Of a stretch of DNA of 64,000 bases, positions 44,538 through 53,272 are shown piece by piece. The notes beneath the pieces are model-generated. The model did not search any database and had not been told where the DNA came from. It saw only the letters and a list, made by a program, of their open reading frames with translations. Each line of letters begins with the position of its first letter. The stretch's first letter is position 1. Source of the stretch: Qipengyuania oceanensis (GTDB lineage: Bacteria; Pseudomonadota; Alphaproteobacteria; Sphingomonadales; Sphingomonadaceae); NCBI RefSeq assembly GCF_009827535.1, contig NZ_WTYN01000001.1, positions 2,108,001 to 2,172,000 on the forward strand. The letters run 5' to 3'. The translations under genes and the position numbers were made by a program.

Positions 44538-47024
44538 ATGGGTTGGGGACGCAAATCGGGCTTGAGTGCCTGCGTGAGCTTGATTGCGCTCGGCGCACCT
44601 GCTGCTGCACATCAGGCTCTACGCACTATTTCCCAAGACGATGAAGCGGGCATATCGTCGGACCAGAGCGAGCGTATCGTCACATTCAGCGTACCGCTTG
44701 TGACCGAGAGCCGGGCTTTCGGCGATGTACTCATCGAAACCACCGTGACCGGCAGGCAAGTGCGCATCAGATCGTCCGACCTGACCCGCGAATTGTCGGA
44801 GATCCTGAACCAAGAGGGGCGTACCGCGCTCGATCAGGCAGTCGCTGGCCGCGAGTTCGTCACTCCGGGCGATCTTGAAGACGCCGGATTTACGATGACT
44901 TTCGATCCGGGGCAGTTGCAACTGGTGGTCGAAGCGATCGAGCCACGCTTTCGTGTGACTCGCCAGCTGCTCGAAAGGGAAGAGTTTTCCGCCCGGAACA
45001 CTCTGCCGGTCATCTCACCGGCCCGTTTCAGTTCGTATCTCAATCTCATCGGGAATCTCGACTACGACACCCGCAACGGCAGCGATGCACCGGACGTATT
45101 CTTTTCGGGTGCGACCCGCGTCGGCCGGGTTGTCGCCGAATACGAGGGCGCGTTCACCGACCAGTTTTCGCAAGCCTATCGCTTCTACCGTCGCAATGCG
45201 CGACTTGTTTACGACGATCCCGCATCCTACCGCCGGTATTCGGCGGGCGACCTGCGCCTCGAGGCACTGTCGATCATGGCCGCACCGACCCTGGGTGGAA
45301 TCAGCGTCCAGAAGCGCCGACGGATTTTCGATCCCAGTTTCACCGCGGCTCGCCTTTCGGGTCGTCAGATTTTCCTCGACAATCGTTCCACGGTCGAGGT
45401 CCGCGTCAATGGCGACGTGTACGAAACGCTTCAGCTCGATGCAGGGCAATATGATCTGGCGAATTTGCCCATGCAGCAGGGGTCGAACGACATCGAGCTG
45501 GTGATCACCGATTCCTTCGGCCAGCAGCAGATCATTCCTTTCGATCTGTTCTACGAGACGCTCGATCTTGCGCCGGGCGAAGAGGAGTATTCTATTGGCG
45601 CTGGTTTTATCTCCGAGAATTTCGGCTTTGAGCCGCAATACGGAAGCGAGATTGGCGCATCGGGCTTCTATCGAAAGGCGCTTTCGGAAAACCTCGTAGT
45701 CGGCGGTGCCGCGCAAGCGTCGCAGGATCTGCAGCTGATCGGAGCGAGCGTGATCGCCGTGCCGCAATTCGTGCCCGGCGTGGTCGAGGCCGAAGCAGCG
45801 ACGAGCCGTGCCGATGATGCTTTTGGCGCCGCACTGAGGTTGGGTTATCGTTTCACTGTCGGCAGGCAGATTTATGGGCCGGACCAGGTCGCGCTGACAT
45901 TCGATTACAAGAGCGCGGATTTCAGGTCGTTGACCGAACCGGCGGTTGCCGGATTCGACGTGTTGTCGGCGACCGTTTCCTATAGCCGGTCCTTCGGGTG
46001 GGAAACGATAGCCACCGCCGGCGCGAGTTACTTCCGCTCGGGAGGTGGATTTCCTGCTTCCTACGCCGCCTTTGTCGACGTGACGCACCGTCTTTCGGAC
46101 ACGCTCCGTGGAAGCTTGGGCGTTGAATATGGCGGGGGCGCGAATTCGCAGCGCGGGATCGGCATACGCGCCGGCATTACGGCGACGCTCGGAAAGCGAA
46201 CGAGGGCGAGCGCGGACTACCGCAGCCGCCTCAACAGTTTGAGGGCAAACATTTCACGAGGAGCGGAAAACCATGTCGGCTCGTTCGGGTACGACTTCGG
46301 TGTCACGCGAAGCCGCGACGATACACAGAGCACCTTGCAACTCGAATACGAGGCGAACCGTTTCAACGCCCGTGCAGATTTCGCTACCGGCGGCGGGGGT
46401 CTGGCGGGTGTTTTCGACGAACAGCGCGCGCGTCTCCAGGTCGCGACGTCCTATGCTTTCGCCGACGGTGTCTTCGGCATGGGTCGCCCGGTCAACAATG
46501 CCTTCGTGCTTGCGAAGCCCAACAGCGCGATCCGGGGACAGGAGATCGTCACCGGCCGTTCCATCCGGGAAGGCTACTATTACGCCCGCAGCGGTCCGTT
46601 TGGCGCTGCACTGCAAGGCGATCTGGCGGCCTACAGCAGGCAGAACGTCGATTTCGATGGAGCCGATCCCGAGAAGCCGTTCGATGTCGGTGATGGCACC
46701 GTGCTGGTCGATCCGCCCTACAAGGGCGGCTATAGCGTAATCGCCGGTGACGAGAATTATCTCACGGTCCTCGGAACGCTCAACGACGCCAACGGGCCGG
46801 TTTCCGCGGTGGCCGGCGAGGTGGTGGACGAGGAGACGGGCGAGAGGGTCGAGGACGTGACCTTCTTCACCAATTCGGCGGGCCGTTTCGGCCTGTTCGG
46901 AGTGGCTCCGAACAAGCGTTATATCGTGCGGCTCAACGGCTCAGGCCGGACCTTCACCATCGTTACTCCCGACAGCGAAGAAACGATCCTGCGCCTTGCG
47001 CCGATAACCATTCCGGCCGAATAG
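44538..47024 (+). CDS. Outer-membrane usher of the archaic pilus
   Basis: The 828-residue FimD/PapC-type beta-barrel has a signal peptide at 1-24. An N-terminal chaperone-binding segment leads to the plug (VEVRVNGDVYETLQLDAGQYDLANLPM) and a barrel rich in aromatic-ended strands, and a C-terminal CarboxypepD_reg-like domain (GEVVDEETGERVEDVTFFTNSAGRFGLFGVAPNK). It forms the secretion pore and exports polymerised subunits. It starts six bases after the chaperone stop. Confidence 0.9.
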   Translation: MGWGRKSGLSACVSLIALGAPAAAHQALRTISQDDEAGISSDQSERIVTFSVPLVTESRAFGDVLIETTVTGRQVRIRSSDLTRELSEILNQEGRTALDQAVAGREFVTPGDLEDAGFTMTFDPGQLQLVVEAIEPRFRVTRQLLEREEFSARNTLPVISPARFSSYLNLIGNLDYDTRNGSDAPDVFFSGATRVGRVVAEYEGAFTDQFSQAYRFYRRNARLVYDDPASYRRYSAGDLRLEALSIMAAPTLGGISVQKRRRIFDPSFTAARLSGRQIFLDNRSTVEVRVNGDVYETLQLDAGQYDLANLPMQQGSNDIELVITDSFGQQQIIPFDLFYETLDLAPGEEEYSIGAGFISENFGFEPQYGSEIGASGFYRKALSENLVVGGAAQASQDLQLIGASVIAVPQFVPGVVEAEAATSRADDAFGAALRLGYRFTVGRQIYGPDQVALTFDYKSADFRSLTEPAVAGFDVLSATVSYSRSFGWETIATAGASYFRSGGGFPASYAAFVDVTHRLSDTLRGSLGVEYGGGANSQRGIGIRAGITATLGKRTRASADYRSRLNSLRANISRGAENHVGSFGYDFGVTRSRDDTQSTLQLEYEANRFNARADFATGGGGLAGVFDEQRARLQVATSYAFADGVFGMGRPVNNAFVLAKPNSAIRGQEIVTGRSIREGYYYARSGPFGAALQGDLAAYSRQNVDFDGADPEKPFDVGDGTVLVDPPYKGGYSVIAGDENYLTVLGTLNDANGPVSAVAGEVVDEETGERVEDVTFFTNSAGRFGLFGVAPNKRYIVRLNGSGRTFTIVTPDSEETILRLAPITIPAE

Positions 47025-47036
47025 AAAGAGGTCACG

Positions 47037-47930
47037 ATGAAGAACCCATTTCTGATTCTTTGCGCAGGGGCCATCGCGGCGATGCCAGCCGGGCTCCATG
47101 CCCAGAGCAAGTGCGAGCCGAAGTTTCTGCAATCCTCGCAGACCGTGTTTGTCGACGATTTCGATGCAGGTTCGAATTCGTTTGCAATCGAGAATTTCGA
47201 TATTCGGGTGCGCAACGCTGCCGGACCTGGGGGGGGCTGTACGGCCATCTTGCGGGTTGCGCGCTCACTGCGCTCGCCCAATCCCGAAGCTGTCGGTTAC
47301 CAGCTGCAATTGTCGGGCCAGCAGATCCAGATCCTTCCCAATGAAAGTTCCCCGCCGTCCGCAGGAAGCGATTATCGCATCTCCAATGTGCCGGGAGGAA
47401 CCAATGGCGCCAACCTGCCCTTCCGCCTCGGCGTCCCGAGCGGGTGGGGGGTGAAGTCCGGGAGCAGGACCGATGAACTGGTTGTCCAGCTGGTCGATGC
47501 AAAAGGCGTCATTACCGACACGCTCAATCTGACGATCGTGATCGACGTCCCTCCCGCGGCGGAAGTTCGGGTGGTCGGCGCGACCGGCACGGATGCTATC
47601 GCACAGGTGGACCTGGGTGTTCTCGATCCGAAGCAGACTACCATATCCGATCTTTTCGGTATCAGGGTGTGGAGCAATTCACCGTACTCGGTTCGCTTCC
47701 TCTCCCAGAATTGCGGCGAACTCGTTCAGACGCAGAACCGCGGGCGCATTCCCTACGAAATCCTGCTGAATCAGACGCCGGTGAGCACAACGGGCGGGCT
47801 GGCCACACAGGTGCCGCGCGCGACGACGGCTTTGGGCGATTTTCATCCCTTGCGCGTCCGCGTGGCGCCTTTCAGCGCCTACGCCGGGGATTATTCGGAT
47901 CGGGTGGAAGTTACCGTTACCGCGAACTAA
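47037..47930 (+). CDS. Pilus tip/adhesin-like protein (spore-coat-U type)
   Basis: A signal peptide (residues 1-22) is followed by two beta-rich halves, each with the SCPU pattern; the C-terminal half has FGIRVWSNSPYSVRFLSQNC and ends in a beta-strand suited to donor exchange. It lies third in the operon, as in CsuE-type tip adhesins. Cysteines at about residues 26, 68 and 225 could form disulfides. Confidence 0.75.
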   Translation: MKNPFLILCAGAIAAMPAGLHAQSKCEPKFLQSSQTVFVDDFDAGSNSFAIENFDIRVRNAAGPGGGCTAILRVARSLRSPNPEAVGYQLQLSGQQIQILPNESSPPSAGSDYRISNVPGGTNGANLPFRLGVPSGWGVKSGSRTDELVVQLVDAKGVITDTLNLTIVIDVPPAAEVRVVGATGTDAIAQVDLGVLDPKQTTISDLFGIRVWSNSPYSVRFLSQNCGELVQTQNRGRIPYEILLNQTPVSTTGGLATQVPRATTALGDFHPLRVRVAPFSAYAGDYSDRVEVTVTAN

Positions 47931-47938
47931 GGCGACTG

Positions 47939-48355
47939 TCAGACAGCGGTAAGGGAAAAGGCCACCGCGATCGGCGTTGCAAGCTCGCGTGCCTGGATCG
48001 TGACGGGGACCTGCGCCAACCGCTGACCGAAGCGGAAGGCGATCAGTGCAGTACCACTCCGGTCGAGTTCGACCATCTGCTCTCCGTAACGCACGCTGAC
48101 GCTTTCGCGTTGGTCGAGCGTCCGATAGGCTGCGGAGACGTGAAAGCCCGTGTCGGAATTGCAGAACTCGCGCACCGATCCGGATGTCGATCCGCTGGCG
48201 GAAAGCACGAAGGTGTCTGCTGATATGTCACATACAACCGGAACAGTCGCCGAGATGCCGGCCGATGCCGTGGCATCATCTGCGGCCATGGCAGACCCAG
48301 GCAGGCAGAGTGCCGCGGCAGTTGCCAGACATGAAAGGTAGGTTGCGAAACGCAC
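47939..48355 (-). CDS. Pilin-like minor subunit (spore-coat-U type)
   Basis: The 138-residue exported protein has a signal peptide ending AMAA (residue 25) and a C-x(n)-C pair in VVCDISADTFVLSASG / VREFCNSDTGFHV typical of SCPU pilins. It starts at GTG 48355 behind GGAGA. It is convergent with the tip gene, with eight bases between, an unusual opposed arrangement for a pilus locus. Confidence 0.75.
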   Translation of the reverse strand: MRFATYLSCLATAAALCLPGSAMAADDATASAGISATVPVVCDISADTFVLSASGSTSGSVREFCNSDTGFHVSAAYRTLDQRESVSVRYGEQMVELDRSGTALIAFRFGQRLAQVPVTIQARELATPIAVAFSLTAV

Positions 48356-48488
48356 AGCACCGTCTCCTTGGTGGAGATCGGTAAAACAGAGTTTCCTTAA
48401 GAATCAGTCAAACGGCAGGCGCGCATAGCCACGAAATGGAAGTCGGTCATCGGTTACAGAATCGGAGCAGGACATTCCGCCCAGTGCA

Positions 48489-48515
48489 CAAAAAAGGGGA
48501 GGCCGAAGCCTCCCC
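48489..48515 (-). terminator. Terminator of the major pilin gene
   Basis: A perfect 8-bp stem GGGGAGGC / GCCTCCCC with a CGAA loop is followed on the minus strand by a seven-T run. Confidence 0.9.
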
Positions 48516-48543
48516 TCCTGTTTGTCGTCAGTGACGCCGCAGA

Positions 48544-49104
48544 TTAGATAGCGGCAACGCTGAAGGTTACGGTATCGGTGTACGAACCGGCAACCGGGCG
48601 CTTCTTGAACGCATCGGGATCGTCAAACATCACCTGCAGCGAGTAGTTCGCGTGGAACTCGCCGGTCGGCTGGGCCTCCGAAGCGATTGGACCCGGAGTC
48701 TGAACACGGGGCTTGTACGAGCCAAGGCCGGCGAAGTTCGTCACGCGATCCGGCGTCAGCTTGATGCCGTAGCGGATGAGGTTGGTGAACTGGGCCGTAT
48801 CGGTCACCGGCGCATCGGTCTTCAGGCCGCGATACAGCGTGTTGACCGAGAACTGGGCCTTGGTGTTGCAGCTGATGAACATCGTCTGCGCTTCCGACGG
48901 TGCCGGGTTGGTGAGCAGTAGGGCTTTTTCGCCCGGAGCGCGGTTGATCGAAAGACTGCCCAGGTTGATGTTGCTGGGGTTTTCCATGCTGCATTCCGGC
49001 GTGACGCGAGCGTTGATGTCGAAATCCTTCGAATCGTTGTCAGCTGCAAACGCCGGAGCCGAAAGCATGGAAACGGCCGCTGCCGCGAAAATCATCTTCT
49101 TCAT
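48544..49104 (-). CDS. Major pilin-like subunit, archaic pilus
   Basis: The 186-residue exported protein has a signal peptide (MKKMIFAAAAVSMLSAPAFA, cleavage near 21), cysteines in PECSMENPSNINLG and FISCNTKAQF, and a C-terminal edge strand (GSYTDTVTFSVAAI). An AAAGGT site precedes the ATG and a strong terminator follows, which suits high-level monocistronic expression of a structural subunit. Confidence 0.75.
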   Translation of the reverse strand: MKKMIFAAAAVSMLSAPAFAADNDSKDFDINARVTPECSMENPSNINLGSLSINRAPGEKALLLTNPAPSEAQTMFISCNTKAQFSVNTLYRGLKTDAPVTDTAQFTNLIRYGIKLTPDRVTNFAGLGSYKPRVQTPGPIASEAQPTGEFHANYSLQVMFDDPDAFKKRPVAGSYTDTVTFSVAAI

Positions 49105-49539
49105 TCTAGTACCTTTCGATTGAACTCAGGAATTGATCACCGAGCTGTGCTCTCTTGAGTGCGACCTCTGAGCATCTAACCCGAACTGTCACCCCCACCG
49201 GCTTCACAAGCGTGCGGAAATGAGCCCGACCCGGGCGGATCGAGACGAGAACCGAAGACTAGGATTGCCCCCTGCGTCCCCCAGATTGCACGGCAGAACG
49301 CCGCGACAACGAATCATTAGGATATTGTTAACACTTTGGAAAGTGCTTCTTTGGGGGTAGTTCGGCCTGTCCCAGTTCGAAACGCCCGCAGATTAAACGG
49401 ACGGCCGTTTTCCGTCGGCGCCAACTTGCAGCGCGTCACCTGTGGAGTGCGCCCCCGTGCCTCTCGACGTAGCGCTGCGAGAACCGATGCGCGAGCGCGT
49501 GGATCGTACTGCGGTCAGAACGAGCCGAATCGCCGGGCG
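49105..49539. other. Stretch without recognised gene between pilin and paoC
   Basis: About 435 bases. It contains AT-rich sequence (around 49315-49340) that may be the pilin promoter. No ORF, RNA or repeat is convincing. Confidence 0.5.
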
Positions 49540-51729
49540 CTAATCGGGCATCTTTTCCAGAACCTTGTCCGGCGTCATCGGGTAATCGAAAATGCGGGCT
49601 CCGCAGGCGTTGTAGATCGCATTGGCAATCGCCGCTGCGCCGCCGCACATGCCCAGTTCGCCGATACCCTTGGCCTGGATCGGGCTGGCCGCAGGATCGC
49701 GTTCCTCCACCAGCACCACGTCGAGGTCGGGTACGTCCCGGTGCACCGGGACGTGGTATTCAGCGAGGTCGCAGTTGACCAGGTGACCGTCGCGCGGATC
49801 GAATTCCAGGGCCTCCGTCAGTGCCACCCCGATGCTCCAGGTGATGCCGCCAAGGCACTGCGATCGGGCGGTCTTGTGATTGAGAACCCGTCCAAAGCCG
49901 AAAGCGCCGAGCATCCGGTCGACCCGGGTCTCGCCGGTGAAGCGGTTGACGCGCACCTGCGCGAAGAACGCCCCGAAGCCTGATGCCGTGTAATCGTCCT
50001 CGATATCGCCGGGTTCATAATGCCCTTCGCACGCGATCTCCCGACCATCCAGGACTTCGATGAGCGTTTCGCCCGATCCAGCCTTGCCTTGTTCAAGGTC
50101 CAGCTCGTCTTCCGCGACACCGATCCTGTCGGCGAGTTCCTCGCGAATGGCCTTGCAGGCGACGTAGACTGCCGAACCGATCGATGCCGCGCCCCAGCTG
50201 CCGCCCGAGCCCGGGCCGCGCGGATGGCGGGTATCGCCAAGATCGACCAGCACACTCTCCGGCTCGAGCCCGAGCATTTCCCCGGCGAGCTGCGCGAGAA
50301 TGGTGTAGGTGCCGGTTCCGATATCGGTCATGTCGGTTTCGACCAGCGCCGTCCCGTCGGCCTTGAGCGTCACCCGTGCGCGCGCTTCGGCGATGTTGTG
50401 CACGCGGGCGGCACTGGCCATGCCCGTGCCCACCCACCATTCGCCGTCCTGGTTCTGCCTGGGCTCGCGCGGTCCGCTGTCCCAGCCGAAAGCCTCGGCA
50501 CCCTGCCTCAGGCATTCGGCCAGCTTGTGAGAGGAGAAGGGCAGACCCTTTTCCGGATCCTCCTCAGGAATGTTTCTCAGGCGCAGTTCCACCGGGTCGA
50601 TGCCCGCCTTTTCCGCGAGAATGTCCATGGCGCCTTCCAGCGCCGGCATTCCGACGGCTTCGCCGGGTGCACGGACGGAGCCAGCAGTCATCCGATGGAT
50701 CCGCGCGAGGTCGAGGCGCAGTTCGCGATTGTCGCCGCGATAGAGGAAATGCGACGATTGCAGGACCGGCTCGACGAAAGTTTCGCCCGGAAGGTTGGAC
50801 GCGAGCGCATAATGACCGAAGCCGGTCAGCTTCCCGTCCGCGTCTGCTGCGAGCCGCAGGCGTTGCGTCGTTTCCGAGCGGCGCATGATGCACTGGAACA
50901 CCTGCTGTCGTGAAAGCACGACCTTGACTGGCCGCCCGATTTGCCGCGCCGCGATTGCCGCAGCGACGACGTCTTCGCTAACGCCGAGCTTGGAGCCGAA
51001 GCCGCCGCCGACGAAGCGCGAGATCAGGCGGATGTCCTCTTCTTCCATGTCCAGCGCATCGGCCAGTTCGCTGATGTTGTAGTTGAGCATCTGCAGAGAT
51101 GCATGGACAGTCAGCTTGTCGCCATCCCAGCTGGCGATGGACGCATGCGGCTCCATTGCTGCCGATGCATGACCCTTCGTCGTGTACGTCACGTCGACCG
51201 TGTGGGCAGCCTCGGCCATGGCATGGGCGAGATCGCCCTGATGGACCGTGTCGTCTTTCTGTTCCTTGGGTTCGACAGCGTGCGGGTCGAGCGGCGCCCC
51301 GTTTTCTTCACGGTAGCTCACGGCGAGGTGCTTTGCCGCATCGCGCGCCTGTTCGAAGGTTTCGGCCACCACCAGCGCGATGGGCTGGCCCCAGTAGCAG
51401 ACGGTTTTCGGACCCTGCTTCGGTGCCTCGTCGGCAGTGCCTTGCGCAGCCCGGGTGGTGAGCGCGGGATCGTCGATCACGGCGATCACGCCGGGCATGG
51501 CGAGCACGGCCTCGGTGTTCATGCCCACGACTTCGCCGCGGGTAATGGTGGAGGTGACGAGCACGCCTTCGGCACAATTCTCGACCGGATATTCGGCCGC
51601 GTAGGGCGCGGTGCCCGTGACCTTCGCCAGGCCTTCGACCCTGGGAATGGCCTTGCCCAGTATACCCTGCTTCATCGCGTCGAGGCGGTTGGATGTGTCC
51701 GGCGCGTCCTGTTTGAAATGGACGGTCAT
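49540..51729 (-). CDS. paoC: Molybdenum-cofactor subunit of aldehyde oxidoreductase
   Basis: The 729-residue protein belongs to the xanthine oxidase family, closest to E. coli PaoC (YagR) by length and gene order. It carries SRFVGGGFGSK, GSVRAPGEAVGMPALEG and AKGIGELGMCGGAAAI with the catalytic base glutamate near residue 689. The enzyme oxidises aldehydes to carboxylic acids. The start at 51729 overlaps the paoB stop by four bases. Dedicated MoCo-insertion chaperone PaoD is not seen in the window. Confidence 0.92.
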   Translation of the reverse strand: MTVHFKQDAPDTSNRLDAMKQGILGKAIPRVEGLAKVTGTAPYAAEYPVENCAEGVLVTSTITRGEVVGMNTEAVLAMPGVIAVIDDPALTTRAAQGTADEAPKQGPKTVCYWGQPIALVVAETFEQARDAAKHLAVSYREENGAPLDPHAVEPKEQKDDTVHQGDLAHAMAEAAHTVDVTYTTKGHASAAMEPHASIASWDGDKLTVHASLQMLNYNISELADALDMEEEDIRLISRFVGGGFGSKLGVSEDVVAAAIAARQIGRPVKVVLSRQQVFQCIMRRSETTQRLRLAADADGKLTGFGHYALASNLPGETFVEPVLQSSHFLYRGDNRELRLDLARIHRMTAGSVRAPGEAVGMPALEGAMDILAEKAGIDPVELRLRNIPEEDPEKGLPFSSHKLAECLRQGAEAFGWDSGPREPRQNQDGEWWVGTGMASAARVHNIAEARARVTLKADGTALVETDMTDIGTGTYTILAQLAGEMLGLEPESVLVDLGDTRHPRGPGSGGSWGAASIGSAVYVACKAIREELADRIGVAEDELDLEQGKAGSGETLIEVLDGREIACEGHYEPGDIEDDYTASGFGAFFAQVRVNRFTGETRVDRMLGAFGFGRVLNHKTARSQCLGGITWSIGVALTEALEFDPRDGHLVNCDLAEYHVPVHRDVPDLDVVLVEERDPAASPIQAKGIGELGMCGGAAAIANAIYNACGARIFDYPMTPDKVLEKMPD

Positions 51730-52712
51730 GCCGCGTCCTCCGCTGCCTGTTCCAGAACCGCGTGCAATGTCCGCCGGGCCAGTGGAATCTTGAAATCGTT
51801 CTCGCCGTAGCCTCGCGCATTTTCGAGGAGGATGTCGGCGGCGCGGTCGAAAGTTTCGGATGACGCGGGCTGGCCGATCAAGGCTTCGCCGATGCGCGGG
51901 TCGTGCCAGGGCTTGTGCGCAAGCCCGCCGAAAGCAAGATCGGCGCGGGAGAACAGGCCGTCCTCCATCTCCACGATGGCCGCTACCGATACCAGCGCGA
52001 AGGCATAGGACGATCGTTCGCGCACCTTGCGATAGATCTGCGTGCCACCCACGGGCGGGTGCAGGGTGATCGCGGTTATGATCTCGCCGTCCTCGAGGAC
52101 GTTGTCCCGCCACGGCGTGTCACCCGGCAGGCAATGGAAATCGCGCACCGGAACGGTCCGCTGCGCGCCAGCAGGAGTCGCGATCTCGACCCTGGCATCG
52201 AGGGCACTCAGCGCCACTGCCATGTCGCCGGGATAGGTGGCGATGCACTGGTCGCTCGCGCCGAGCACGGCGTGCAATTTGGCGATGCCGTCGATCGCTC
52301 CGCAGCCGCTGCCCGGTTCGCGCTTGTTGCAGGGCTGGTCGATGTTGGTGAAATAGAAGCAACGTGTGCGCTGGCACAAATTGCCGCCGTTGGTGGCCTT
52401 GTTCCGCAATTGTTGTGTCGCGCCCGAAAGGATCGCTCGTGCGAGGACGGGATAGTCCGACCGGACGCGCGGATGGACCGCCGTTTGGGTATTGGTGGCG
52501 AGCGCGCCGAGCAGGAGGCCTCCGTCGCAGGTATTCTCGATCGCGGCGAAGCCGATGCGGTTGATGTCCGCGAGCTGTTCGGGCGTCTCGACCTGCAGCT
52601 TCATCAGGTCGAGCAGGTTTGTCCCCCCTGCAATCGCCATCGCGGCATCGCCCGATGTGATGTTGCCGGCGTCCTCGACGGTACGGGCCTTGCTGTAAGA
52701 AAACGGCTTCAT
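51726..52712 (-). CDS. paoB: FAD-binding subunit of aldehyde oxidoreductase
   Basis: The 328-residue CO-dehydrogenase-type FAD subunit carries the FAD motif AIAGGTNLLDLMKL, GALATNTQ and the cysteine set NLCQRTRCFYF...QPCNKREPGSGC. That set corresponds to the extra [4Fe-4S] cluster characteristic of PaoB. It passes electrons between the molybdenum and iron-sulfur subunits. It overlaps paoC and paoA by four bases each. Confidence 0.92.
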   Translation of the reverse strand: MKPFSYSKARTVEDAGNITSGDAAMAIAGGTNLLDLMKLQVETPEQLADINRIGFAAIENTCDGGLLLGALATNTQTAVHPRVRSDYPVLARAILSGATQQLRNKATNGGNLCQRTRCFYFTNIDQPCNKREPGSGCGAIDGIAKLHAVLGASDQCIATYPGDMAVALSALDARVEIATPAGAQRTVPVRDFHCLPGDTPWRDNVLEDGEIITAITLHPPVGGTQIYRKVRERSSYAFALVSVAAIVEMEDGLFSRADLAFGGLAHKPWHDPRIGEALIGQPASSETFDRAADILLENARGYGENDFKIPLARRTLHAVLEQAAEDAA

Positions 52713-53236
52713 GCGCTCTTCTCCGCCACGTCGCGAATGGCCGCGACGATATTGGCGTAGGCTCCGCAGCGGCACAGATTGCCGCTCATGCGTTCGCGTA
52801 TTTCCTCGCCGGTCGCCTCGATCCGGCCTTCCAGGTCTGCGCTTGCGTCGCTCGGCCAGTCGTTGGCGATTTCCTGCAGCATCGCCGTCGCCGAACAGAT
52901 CTGTCCGGGCGTGCAGTAGCCGCACTGGAAGCCGTCGTGCTCGAGGAAGGCCTGTTGCAGGGCGGAGGGATCGTCCGGCGTTCCCAGCCCCTCGATCGTG
53001 GTCACATGGTCGCCATCGTGCATGGCAGCGAGCGTAAGGCAGCTGTTGATGCGGATTCCGTTGACGATGACCGTGCACGCTCCGCACTGCCCGTGATCGC
53101 AGCCCTTTTTCGTGCCGGTCAGGCCCAGGCCGGATCGCAGGAAATCGAGCAGGGATGTGCGCGGGTCTTCCGGGATCGGGTGTTCGGTTCGATTGACTGT
53201 GATCGTGTCGGCCAAGAGCGCCTCCTTCACGCTCAT
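52709..53236 (-). CDS. paoA: [2Fe-2S] subunit of aldehyde oxidoreductase
   Basis: The 175-residue protein has the plant-type ferredoxin motif GCDHGQCGACTV and the helical domain motif CGYCTPGQ...GNLCRCGAY, giving two [2Fe-2S] clusters. E. coli PaoA carries a long Tat leader; this protein begins directly with the ferredoxin domain and has no leader, so the complex is probably cytoplasmic. The start at 53236 is preferred to 53254, which adds six residues without a signal. Confidence 0.92.
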   Translation of the reverse strand: MSVKEALLADTITVNRTEHPIPEDPRTSLLDFLRSGLGLTGTKKGCDHGQCGACTVIVNGIRINSCLTLAAMHDGDHVTTIEGLGTPDDPSALQQAFLEHDGFQCGYCTPGQICSATAMLQEIANDWPSDASADLEGRIEATGEEIRERMSGNLCRCGAYANIVAAIRDVAEKSA

Positions 53237-53272
53237 AAACACCGGCGCGCACAAAGGTGCCGGAAAAAGTGG

